NCBI GenBank assembly: GCA_965214125.1
Contig: CBDCBA010000024.1
Location: 62,001 to 126,000, forward strand
Source of the DNA: CBDCBA01 sp965214125
GTDB taxonomy: Bacteria > Planctomycetota > Phycisphaerae > Tepidisphaerales > Tepidisphaeraceae
Length of the DNA stretch: 64,000 nt
Reading direction: 5' to 3'
Of the stretch, positions 24,385 through 32,333 are shown one piece after another (the first letter of the stretch is position 1; every line of letters starts with the position of its first letter). The translations under genes were made by a program, and so were the position numbers. The notes under the pieces are model-generated. The model was not told where the DNA came from. It ran no database searches and saw only the letters and a list, made by a program, of their open reading frames with translations.

Positions 24385-26253
24385 CTAGAGGCCGCCGTCC
24401 ATGTTGTCGCCCTGCTGGGCCTGCTCGAACTGCAGGGCCGTCACGATGGCGGCGCTGACAAGGTCCTTGTGGACGAAGATGCCCATCTGCAGCGCGTCCT
24501 CACCGGGGCCGGCGGCGATGCCGACGGGGGGCAGGTCCTGCGGGATCTCAATCGGCGGGGCTTGGCCAAAGGCCTGGGCGAAGCCGAGGCCCGTGCGGGC
24601 GATCTCGGCGACCTGGATGTAGAAGACGCCCGAACGCTCCTGCATGAGGTACTCGTTCACCGCGGAGACGCCGGCGTTGTCGGCGAGCGGATCGTCGCCG
24701 CCCTTGACGGCCTGAACGACAGACTCGATCTGCTGGTCGGTCAGCCCGCTGACGGCGACGAGGCTGTCGTCGACGCTGGCAAGGTACTGGGTCTGACCCT
24801 CGGGGCCGAAGATCATGTTCATGACCATCGCCTGCATGCCGTTGTCCATCGGCAGCTCGGTGCTGAACTTCGCGAAGCTCACGCCGCCAACGGTCTTGGC
24901 GTCCTCGGTGAAGGTGACGTTCACGTCGGGCATCTCGGCGTCGGGAACGTCGGCAAGGTTCTGGACCTTGGCCATCAGCTTGGGCGTGGCCTCGGCCATG
25001 TCCTTGGTGACGTCCATCAGCTCCTCGGGGTCGCCGGTGCGGATGTTGATCGCCTGGACAAGCGGGCTGCCGCCCATGCCGCCGGTGGGCGCCATGTAGC
25101 CCATGCGGTTGCTCTCGACGGCCGAGATGCTGCTGCGGATGCCGTCGACCATCGACGCGATCAGGCCGTCGTCATCGACCTGCTCGAGCTCCTCGATGAC
25201 CGGGCCGGCCAGGTCGTCGAAGAGCTTCGTGCTGGTCTCCGGGTCGCCCACGCCGCCGCCGAAGGCGAGGTAGGTGCCCGCGGGCAGGCCTTCGAGCAGC
25301 GACCCGTCGCTGCTGTTCAGGTTGCCGAAGGTGTCGGCCAGGTAGCTGCCCTCCTTGAACTGGGCGATCACGCTGGCGCCGATGCCGGCGTCAGGCTCGA
25401 AGTTCACGCTGATCGTGGCGGCCTTGGCATCGCGGAAGAAACTCTCGACGACCGAGAAGTACTGCGTGATCGCCGCCTCGATGGCGGGCTTGTACGGCTG
25501 GATCGCCTCGGGGGCGTCGTTGTCGAAGCCCTCGCTGAACTCGCGCATCACCTCGTCCTTGATGCCCTCGTCGTCGAGGGCCTGCTGCAGCACGGGGCCG
25601 AGCATGGCGAAGTTCGCGTAGAAGGTGAGGTCGGCGGTCTCAAGCGCCTCGCCGGTCGGGCCGCTGAACTCGAAGCCCATCTCGCCCCGCTCGCGCATCG
25701 TCAGGAGAGTGCCGTCGGGGGTCATGGCGGCGTAGTCGCCAAGGTCCATCAGGTAGGCGGGGGCGCCGCCGTCTTCCTCGAAGTCGCCGACGTCCATGCC
25801 GTTCTCCTGGCGGACGTTCTGGAAGTTGCCGAGGAAGGCCTGGTAGTCGTTGATGGGGATCAGGATGACCATCGGCGGGTCGTCGCCTTCGAAGTCGCCG
25901 CCGGCGGGGACGTAGAGGGCGAAGTCGCCGTCGAAGTTGACGCCTTCGCCCATGCCGGTTTCGTCGCGGAAGGCGGCCAGCGGGTCGCCCATGGCGGGCT
26001 CCATCTGGTCCAGGCCCCACTCGCGGGCGAGGGTGGCCCACTCGTCGTTGACGGTCTGGAGGCTGGTCGCCTTGGCGACGATGAGCGCGTCGGCCGGCAC
26101 CTGCTCGGCCACGTCGGCCAGGGCCGGGGCGGCGACGAGCGCGGCCACGCCGGCGGCGGCGGCGACCACCGCGCGGCGGGCGACGACGGCGCGGCGGGTG
26201 GCGAGATCAAAGAGGTGGGCCGCGGTGGGCCGGCCGGTCGTGCGGGTCTGCAT
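24385..26253 (-). CDS. exported protein of unknown function
   Basis: This large acidic protein of about 622 residues has an N-terminal export signal: a basic region RRAVVARRAVV, then AAAAGVAALVAAPALA. The start ATG 26253 is favoured by GGAGA 5 bases upstream; the ATG at 26274 lacks one. The rest is soluble, with repeated alpha/beta segments such as DALIVAKATSLQTVNDEW, FALYVPAGGDF, MVILIPINDYQAFL, AAMTPDGTLLTMRE and FYANFAMLGPVL. This layout resembles planctomycete periplasmic proteins sometimes grouped near DUF3352. No catalytic motif is seen. It is divergent from the acyltransferase gene. Confidence 0.7.
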   Translation of the reverse strand: MQTRTTGRPTAAHLFDLATRRAVVARRAVVAAAAGVAALVAAPALADVAEQVPADALIVAKATSLQTVNDEWATLAREWGLDQMEPAMGDPLAAFRDETGMGEGVNFDGDFALYVPAGGDFEGDDPPMVILIPINDYQAFLGNFQNVRQENGMDVGDFEEDGGAPAYLMDLGDYAAMTPDGTLLTMRERGEMGFEFSGPTGEALETADLTFYANFAMLGPVLQQALDDEGIKDEVMREFSEGFDNDAPEAIQPYKPAIEAAITQYFSVVESFFRDAKAATISVNFEPDAGIGASVIAQFKEGSYLADTFGNLNSSDGSLLEGLPAGTYLAFGGGVGDPETSTKLFDDLAGPVIEELEQVDDDGLIASMVDGIRSSISAVESNRMGYMAPTGGMGGSPLVQAINIRTGDPEELMDVTKDMAEATPKLMAKVQNLADVPDAEMPDVNVTFTEDAKTVGGVSFAKFSTELPMDNGMQAMVMNMIFGPEGQTQYLASVDDSLVAVSGLTDQQIESVVQAVKGGDDPLADNAGVSAVNEYLMQERSGVFYIQVAEIARTGLGFAQAFGQAPPIEIPQDLPPVGIAAGPGEDALQMGIFVHKDLVSAAIVTALQFEQAQQGDNMDGGL

Positions 26254-26481
26254 GGAGTCTCCTTCAGGGGACATGGAACAATTTCGTTGCGGGGGAAGGG
26301 CCCACGTCGGTGCGCCTGCGAGACGCGTGCCAGGCGAGGGCCTCTGCGGGTCGAACGCGCCGCGCCGCGGAAAGTCGCAGCGGGCGGCCTAAACCTCGAC
26401 ACGCGCAAGACTAAGGCGTTGGGGGCCTTGGTGCATACCGCTGGATTTTGCGGCGCGGCCCGGCCCCTACCCTTGGGTCCG

Positions 26482-27435
26482 TTGAACCGACGCCGAAAGA
26501 AGAAGACGCAGCAGCCCAAAATCGTGCAGTACGCCGTCTACCTCGGCGTGCGGGCGTTCGCGTCGCTGCTGCACTGCATCCCGCTCGAGGCCTGCATGTG
26601 GCTGGCCGGCGGGTTCGGCGACCTGCTGTACCTCGTCGACAAAAAGCACCGCGTGCGCTCGATGGAGAACCTGCGGCTTTGCTTCCCGAACCAGCCCGAG
26701 GCGGTCTACCGCCGGCTGACGCGCGACAGCTTTCGCCTGCTGCCGTTCATCGCGGTCGAGTTCATGCTCACGCCGCGCTACGTGAAGCTCAATCGACTCT
26801 CCCGCCACTTCGTGCTCGGCGAAAAGCTCGGCGAGGCGCTGCGGCTGCTGGTCGAGCAGAAGAGCGGCGCGGTGCTCATCGGCAGCCACTACGGCAACTG
26901 GGAAGTGCTCGGCTACATGCTCGCGGAGATGGGCTTCGGCACCACGACCGTCGCCCGACCGCTCGACAACCCCTACCTCTACGCCTACGTCCTAGGCGTG
27001 CGCGAGGAGAAGGGCCATCGCATCGTCGACAAAACCGGTGCCCTTGCCGAGCTTCCGCCGGTGCTGGAAAGCAAGGGGGCCGTCGGGTTCACCGCCGACC
27101 AAGACGCGGGCAAGAAGGGGATGTTCGTCGATTATTTCGGCAGGCAGGCGAGCACGTACAAGAGCATCGGCATTCTCGCGATGCGCTACGAGGTGCCGGT
27201 CGTCATCGGCTATGCCCGGCGGCTTGGCTATGACTTCCGCTTCCGCGTCGACTGCCAGGACATCATCTACCCCGCCGACTGGAAGGACGAGGCCGACCCG
27301 CTGCGGTACATCACGCAGCGTTACACGAAAGCGATCGAGGACGCCGTCACCGGCGAGCCGGGCCAGTACCTTTGGCTCCACCGCCGCTGGAAGACGCGGC
27401 CCAAGGGCGAGGTTGAGGAACCCGCCGCCGCGTGA
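26482..27435 (+). CDS. lysophospholipid/lipid A acyltransferase (LpxL/HtrB-like)
   Basis: This membrane-associated acyltransferase of about 317 residues transfers a fatty acyl chain to a lipid A precursor or related glycolipid. The catalytic HX4E motif is GSHYGNWEV. Other family features are RSMENLRLCFPNQ, TTVARPLDNPYLYAYV, KGAVGFTADQDAGKKGMFVDYFGRQAST and YLWLHRRWKTRPKG at the end. The first helix is IVQYAVYLGVRAFASLL. The start is uncertain; TTG 26482 opens onto the basic NRRRKKK segment, and TTG 26473 or GTG 26524 are alternatives. It converges with the FkbM methyltransferase gene, 3 bases apart. Confidence 0.88.
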   Translation: MNRRRKKKTQQPKIVQYAVYLGVRAFASLLHCIPLEACMWLAGGFGDLLYLVDKKHRVRSMENLRLCFPNQPEAVYRRLTRDSFRLLPFIAVEFMLTPRYVKLNRLSRHFVLGEKLGEALRLLVEQKSGAVLIGSHYGNWEVLGYMLAEMGFGTTTVARPLDNPYLYAYVLGVREEKGHRIVDKTGALAELPPVLESKGAVGFTADQDAGKKGMFVDYFGRQASTYKSIGILAMRYEVPVVIGYARRLGYDFRFRVDCQDIIYPADWKDEADPLRYITQRYTKAIEDAVTGEPGQYLWLHRRWKTRPKGEVEEPAAA

Positions 27436-27438
27436 GCG

Positions 27439-28350
27439 TCAGGGGGTGGGGGTGGGGGCGGGGTAGCGGGAGAGATCCAGCGGCTCGAATCGCGTCGCGA
27501 CGTCCGCCTCGTCGACGCTGGCGACAAGGTTGTTGTCGCGAAGGTGTTCGGCATCGCCCGCGATCAGGCGGCGCCACGGCGAATCGCGCGTCTGGCCGTA
27601 GCAGGCGTAGCCCAGCGGCAGCAGCGCGCTCAGCACGTCGCGCACCTTCGAGACGCCGTGCGTCGCGACCAGCAGCCGCGGGCGAGCCCCGCTCTCGAAG
27701 AGCCGGCCCATCCCCGCGAGCACCGAGCCCTCGGCCCCCTCGACGTCGATCTTCATCACGTCGGGCGTAGGCAGGCCACGCTGCTCGACGAGGTCGTCGA
27801 TCCGCGCCAGTTCCACCCGCTCGGTCTTGACGCGCCCGCCTTGTGCGCCCATGCCGATGGTCTCCTCGTGCTCGCTTTGCCCCTCGACGGCCCCCTTGCC
27901 GCCGGAGAAGTCGTCGACGCGCAGGCGCGCCTCGCCGGGGGCGTCGCTGGCGGCGAGCTCGAGCAGCGTGACGCGCCGCGCCCGCTCGCCGGCAAGCGGG
28001 CCGAGGTTGCGGCGGAGGCGGCGCAGGTTCAACTCCATCGGCTCCAGCGCGACAAGGGCCGCCGGGTCGCAATGGTTCAGAACGAACCGGGCGTAGTAGC
28101 CGATGTTCGCGCCGACGTCCCAGAAGGCGTCGCCGGGCCGCACGAGGTCGACGAACTGGGCCAACCCCTCGCGATGGCCGTCGAAGCAGCCGTCGCCGAG
28201 CATCCAGGGTTGGCAGCGCAGGCCGAACGTGAAGCGGCCCAGCGTCGGGACGCGCCGCGTGATCGGCACGTCCGGCACGCGCCGCCGAACCGCGCCGGCG
28301 ACGGACCGGAGCCGGTCGTGCCGGAACATCTGGTAGAGCCGGCGTTTCAA
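27439..28350 (-). CDS. FkbM-family methyltransferase
   Basis: This 303-residue SAM-dependent methyltransferase is of the FkbM type, which commonly O-methylates sugars in surface glycans. It shows the SAM-binding motif FWDVGANIGYYARF, VALEPMELNLRRL, and the family signature PDVMKIDVEGAEGSVLAGM. The start codon TTG (28350) overlaps the stop codon of the upstream fused glycosyltransferase gene (TTGA), so the pair is translationally coupled and probably modifies the same glycan. The tail is Pro/Thr-rich. Confidence 0.88.
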   Translation of the reverse strand: MKRRLYQMFRHDRLRSVAGAVRRRVPDVPITRRVPTLGRFTFGLRCQPWMLGDGCFDGHREGLAQFVDLVRPGDAFWDVGANIGYYARFVLNHCDPAALVALEPMELNLRRLRRNLGPLAGERARRVTLLELAASDAPGEARLRVDDFSGGKGAVEGQSEHEETIGMGAQGGRVKTERVELARIDDLVEQRGLPTPDVMKIDVEGAEGSVLAGMGRLFESGARPRLLVATHGVSKVRDVLSALLPLGYACYGQTRDSPWRRLIAGDAEHLRDNNLVASVDEADVATRFEPLDLSRYPAPTPTP

Positions 28351-30059
28351 GTGGCGGCCCCCGCGACGGCGACCGAATGCTCGGGCTCGCTCTCCGGCGC
28401 CTGTTCCGCGTCGTCGGCCGAGTCGGGTTCGGGCTCGGACGCCGGCGGGGTCGCAAAGCGTTCGTCGCCGAAGATGCGGCGTTGCTTCACCGCGCCGGCG
28501 GGATTGCCCACGGCGACGACGTCGGGCGGAACATCCTTGAACACGCTCGACCGCGCCCCGATCACGCTGCGGTCGCCGATGATGACGTTGGGCCCCACGA
28601 ACGAGTCGGCCGCCACCCAGGCATCATCGCCGACCACGACGGGCGGGCGCAGCAGCGGGAAGTCGCGGTAGCGGTAGTCGTGCGTGCCGGCGCACAGGTG
28701 CGCGTACTGGCTGACCACGGCGCGGCGGCCGACGGTAATTTTGCCGAGCGAGTAGAGGATCGCGTGGTCGCCGATGACCGCTCCGTCGCGCAGCTCGATG
28801 TTCCAAGGGATTTCGATGTGCGCCGTTGGGCGGACACGCACCTGGCTGCCGACGGTGGCGCCGAAGCGGCGCAGCAGCCAGCGTCGCCAGCCGTACCAAT
28901 TGTGGAAGCTTGTGCGGAACAGCACTTTGCTCGCGATCATCCAGAGCGCGCGGCCGATGTTCTGGCGAAGCGACCACGGGCTGACGAACGCGAGGTCCGC
29001 CTGCCTGCCGTCGGGAAAAAGCGCGCCGCGACGCTCAACGAGCGTGGGGGCCATGTCCTCGCGATCGCGCGAATCGGCCATGGCCACCTGGGCGGCATGG
29101 GCGGTGCCGATCTCCCCGGCGACGCGCGGCAACGCCGGCGACCGCGGCTGGGCGGCAACCGGCGCAATCGTCGGCCCGGCGGCAGGCACGCCCCCTTCGG
29201 CGCGGGCCAGCGACACGTCGCTGCGCACGCCGCGCCCCTTCAAACGTCGAAGTTGTCGGAGCTTCAATTGCACGGCGAACTCATACTGGGCAATGAAACA
29301 ACACAGCCACCACCCGGCGCGGCCATCGAGGAACCCAAATCGGGCAACGTACATGTAAAAGAAGCGGAACAACCACGCCACCGGCAATACCGGCATCACG
29401 CGACTCTTGGCAAAGCGCCGCCGCAGCGGGCCGTCGCTCAGCAGCGTGCCAAGGCCCGGCCACGGGTCGGGCCGCAGGTAGATTTCCTCGGCCTCGAGCG
29501 TGCTGTAACGGTTGTGCTTGGCGAAGAAGTGCTCCAGCCCGCGCCGATCCTCGTGGACCAGCAGGTGCCGGAGCTTCTGGACCGGCCCGTCGCACAGCAT
29601 GTGCTCGTGCACCAGCCGGTCTTCGTACCGCGCCTCGCCCTTCTTGAAGAGGCGCAGGTTCCAGCTTGGGAAGTAGCCGCAGTGCCGGATTCGCCGGCCG
29701 AGGAAGATGAAGACGCGGTTGATGTTGAACCCGCTCGCCTCGACCTCCTCCGGCGGACGGTCGGTGATCGCCAGGATCTCGTCGCGCAACTCCGGGCTGA
29801 CGGCCTCGTCCGCGTCGACGATCAAGGTCCACGGCGACTCCAGCGGCAGGTTCGCCAGTGCCCAGTTCTTCTGCTTGGCGTACCCGAGCCACGCCTGGTG
29901 GTGCACGCTGGCCCCGGCCTCCTCGGCGATCTTGACCGTGTCGTCGGTCGAGCCGCTGTCGACGACGAAGATGCGATCGACCCACCCCTCCAGGCTTTGC
30001 AGCGTGGCCGGCAGGTTGGCCTCCTCGTTGTAAGTCTGGATCAGTACGTCCAACGCCAC
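28347..30059 (-). CDS. fused GT2 glycosyltransferase and left-handed beta-helix acyltransferase
   Basis: This is a 570-residue two-domain enzyme for surface-glycan assembly. The N-terminal domain (about 1-270) is a family 2 glycosyltransferase of the WaaE/KdtX type: VLIQTYNEEANLP, FVVDSGSTDDT, LIVDADEAVS and ARYEDRLVHEHM. A membrane-associated segment and a 70-residue Ala/Pro/Arg linker follow. The C-terminal domain (about 370-530) is a hexapeptide-repeat acyltransferase like WcaF: VRVRPTAHIEIPWNIELRDGA-type coils, LCAGTHDYRYRDFPL, VGDDAWVAADSFVGPNVIIGD and VAVGNPAGAV. GTG 30059 is supported by AAGGAG 6 bases upstream. Having both activities in one chain is unusual. Confidence 0.85.
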   Translation of the reverse strand: MALDVLIQTYNEEANLPATLQSLEGWVDRIFVVDSGSTDDTVKIAEEAGASVHHQAWLGYAKQKNWALANLPLESPWTLIVDADEAVSPELRDEILAITDRPPEEVEASGFNINRVFIFLGRRIRHCGYFPSWNLRLFKKGEARYEDRLVHEHMLCDGPVQKLRHLLVHEDRRGLEHFFAKHNRYSTLEAEEIYLRPDPWPGLGTLLSDGPLRRRFAKSRVMPVLPVAWLFRFFYMYVARFGFLDGRAGWWLCCFIAQYEFAVQLKLRQLRRLKGRGVRSDVSLARAEGGVPAAGPTIAPVAAQPRSPALPRVAGEIGTAHAAQVAMADSRDREDMAPTLVERRGALFPDGRQADLAFVSPWSLRQNIGRALWMIASKVLFRTSFHNWYGWRRWLLRRFGATVGSQVRVRPTAHIEIPWNIELRDGAVIGDHAILYSLGKITVGRRAVVSQYAHLCAGTHDYRYRDFPLLRPPVVVGDDAWVAADSFVGPNVIIGDRSVIGARSSVFKDVPPDVVAVGNPAGAVKQRRIFGDERFATPPASEPEPDSADDAEQAPESEPEHSVAVAGAAT

Positions 30060-30166
30060 GCGCGGCTCCTTGTGGTCAGAGTGCGGCCGGTCCGAGGCCG
30101 TGGGCACTACTGTAATGCCACGCCAAGCCCGTTGGCGCTGCCCCGTGACGATTATCAGGCGCTCTC

Positions 30167-30940
30167 TTACGCGTCCAACTCGTGGCGTCGCCGGGGATCG
30201 GCCACGGCCAGCACGCACCCGACCACCTCCGCCGCGCCCGCGTCCATCAACTCGCGGGCGGCCGAGCGGAGCGTTGCGCCGGTCGTGCGCACATCGTCCA
30301 CCAGCAGCGCCACGCGGCCCGCGACCGCGGCGGGGTTCGGCACCGCGAAGCAATCACGCACGTTGCGCCGCCGGGCGGAAATGCTCGTCAGCGAGGTCTG
30401 CGCCGCCGTCGCGCGGCAGCGTTGGAGCGCGGGCACCAGCGGCCTGCACAGCCGCGTCGCCAGCCCCCGCGCCGCACCCGCGGCCTGATCGTGCCCACGC
30501 AGTGCCCGCCGATGCGGATGCAGCGGCACCGGGACGACGATCGCGCCCCTGCCAAGGTCGAGCCGCGCCGCGAGGACGCGATCGGCCAACTGCTCGCCGA
30601 GCCAACGCGACAGCTCCCAGCGACCTTCGAACTTCGCGGCGTGAATCAGCCCACGCGCCGGCCCGGCGAACGGCCAGAGGCGGACGACGCGCCGGATCGG
30701 GCCATCGCCCAGGCCGTCGCACCAGGGGCAGGCGCCCGCCGCGTCCGCCGTCGGCTGACCACAGGCCGGGCAGGCCGGTTCCGCCGCGTGGTCGTCGAGT
30801 TCGCGCCGGCAGGCGGGGCAGACCAAATCGCGTGACTCCCGCGTGTCGCACGCGCACGCCGCACAGCGCGCCGGCCAGACCGCCGAGGCTAGGCCGGTGC
30901 AAATCTGCGGGACAATGGGTGAAGCGCCGCCCCACGGCAT
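30167..30940 (-). CDS. ComF-family phosphoribosyltransferase-like protein
   Basis: This 257-residue cytoplasmic protein is related to ComFC, a helper of DNA uptake in competent bacteria. An N-terminal zinc-ribbon region carries CAACACDT, CPACRREL, CPACGQPT and CPWC. The C-terminal half is the phosphoribosyltransferase domain with PVPLHPHRRALRGHDQA and the PRPP loop VALLVDDVRTTGATLRSA. ATG 30940 is used; the longer frame is unlikely. ComEC is encoded about 8 kb away and a secretin about 13 kb away, so a natural-transformation system in this organism is plausible. The gene is divergent from an aminotransferase gene. Confidence 0.88.
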   Translation of the reverse strand: MPWGGASPIVPQICTGLASAVWPARCAACACDTRESRDLVCPACRRELDDHAAEPACPACGQPTADAAGACPWCDGLGDGPIRRVVRLWPFAGPARGLIHAAKFEGRWELSRWLGEQLADRVLAARLDLGRGAIVVPVPLHPHRRALRGHDQAAGAARGLATRLCRPLVPALQRCRATAAQTSLTSISARRRNVRDCFAVPNPAAVAGRVALLVDDVRTTGATLRSAARELMDAGAAEVVGCVLAVADPRRRHELDA

Positions 30941-30995
30941 GGCCGCAGCGTACCTTGTGACACGCCCGTTCGCTCGCGAGCCTCCCGCCCCCGCC

Positions 30996-32318
30996 ATGCC
31001 GACCACCTCCGTTCCCGTCCCCACCGACTTCGCCTTCAGCCGCAAATCCCGCCGCACCGGGCCGGGGCCGATCGACGCCTTGATGGCCGCGGCAGTCGGC
31101 AACCCGAACCTCATCAGCTTCGCCGCCGGCCTGGTCGACTACGACACCCTGCCCGTCGACTCGACGCGCGCGCTGCTCGACGCCGCCCTCGCCGACGATG
31201 CCGGCGCCCGCCGCGCGTTGCAGTACGGCACCAACGCCGGCGACGCGCGGCTGCGCGAACTTGCCGTCGAGCGCCTGGCCGACCTCGAAGGCCAGGCCGA
31301 CCTGCCGTTCGGCGCGGACGATCTTGTCGTGACCACCGGCAGCCAGCAGGCGCTCTACCTCGTCAGCGACGTGCTGCTCGACCCCGGCGATATCGTCATC
31401 ACGGCCGCGCCGTGCTACTTCGTCTACCGCGGGCTGCTCGAATCGCTCGGCGCCGACGTGCGCACCGTGCCGGTCAGCGACGCCCACGGCTTCGACGTGG
31501 ACGCCCTCGACCGCCTGCTGGGCGAGCTCGACGCCAGTGGCGACCTCGGCCGCGTGAAGCTGGTGTACGTGCAAAGTTACTTCCAGAACCCGACCGGCCT
31601 GACCGTGTCTGCATCGGCGCGGCCAAAGCTGGTGGAAGTCGTCCGCCGCCACGGCGATGCGGTCGGCCGGCGGATCCTGCTGCTCGAGGACGCCGCCTAC
31701 CGCGAGCTTGGCGATGCCGCCAAGTCGCTGCCGTCGCTCAAGTCGTACGACCCGGACAACGCGGTGGTCGCCAGTTGCTACACGTTCAGCAAGCCCTTCG
31801 CCCCCGGCTTGAAAACGGGGTACGCCGTACTTCCGGCGTCGCTGCGGGAGGCGGTGTTGCGGCAAAAGTCGAACCACGACTTCGGCTCGCCCAACCTCTG
31901 CCAGCGGCTACTGCGCGAGGCGTTGGCGAGCGGCGCGTATGAGCAGCACGTCGCGTGCGTCCGCGCCGGCTACGCTCACCGCCGCCGGTTGATGCTCGAC
32001 GCCCTCGACCGCCACCTCAGCGATCTGCCCGTGCGCTGGACGCGCCCGGCCGGCGGGCTCTACGTCTACCTGACCCTGCCCGACGATGTCGATAGCGGCT
32101 CCGCCTCGCCCATGTTTGAGGCCGCGGCGGCGCAGGACGTACTCTACGTTCCCGGCGCCTACTGCCACGCGAACGGCGGCGGCCGCAACGAGGTGCGTCT
32201 CTGCCACGCGACCGTACCGCTGGATCGCATCGACACCGGCATCGCCCGCTTCGCAACCGCGGTGCGGGCCGGGCTCGACCAGCGGGCGCGAGGCGATGGG
32301 CTGCGGCGTTCGGCGTAG
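30996..32318 (+). CDS. PLP-dependent aminotransferase, class I/II
   Basis: This is a 440-residue fold-type I PLP enzyme, closest by motif to the 2-aminoadipate/MocR-type aminotransferases (LysN-like). Visible features are LQYGTNAGDARLRELAVERL, VTTGSQQALYLVSDVLLDPGD, the YVQSYFQNPTGLTVS cofactor segment, LLEDAAYREL, and the PLP lysine in TFSKPFAPGLKTGY. The C-terminal domain has RWTRPAGGLYVYLTLP. ATG 30996 fits the domain start, and the N-terminal TDFAFSRKSRRTGPGPIDALM is typical. The exact amino acid cannot be decided. Confidence 0.88.
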   Translation: MPTTSVPVPTDFAFSRKSRRTGPGPIDALMAAAVGNPNLISFAAGLVDYDTLPVDSTRALLDAALADDAGARRALQYGTNAGDARLRELAVERLADLEGQADLPFGADDLVVTTGSQQALYLVSDVLLDPGDIVITAAPCYFVYRGLLESLGADVRTVPVSDAHGFDVDALDRLLGELDASGDLGRVKLVYVQSYFQNPTGLTVSASARPKLVEVVRRHGDAVGRRILLLEDAAYRELGDAAKSLPSLKSYDPDNAVVASCYTFSKPFAPGLKTGYAVLPASLREAVLRQKSNHDFGSPNLCQRLLREALASGAYEQHVACVRAGYAHRRRLMLDALDRHLSDLPVRWTRPAGGLYVYLTLPDDVDSGSASPMFEAAAAQDVLYVPGAYCHANGGGRNEVRLCHATVPLDRIDTGIARFATAVRAGLDQRARGDGLRRSA

Positions 32319-32333
32319 GGTGTTGGGCCGCCG

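Noticed and set aside
24469..26480. Very long open frame on the + strand continuing into the acyltransferase
   Set aside because: Upstream of about 26470 it is the antisense of the exported protein gene, with Gly/Val/Asp/His-rich shadow composition. Only the acyltransferase part is coding.
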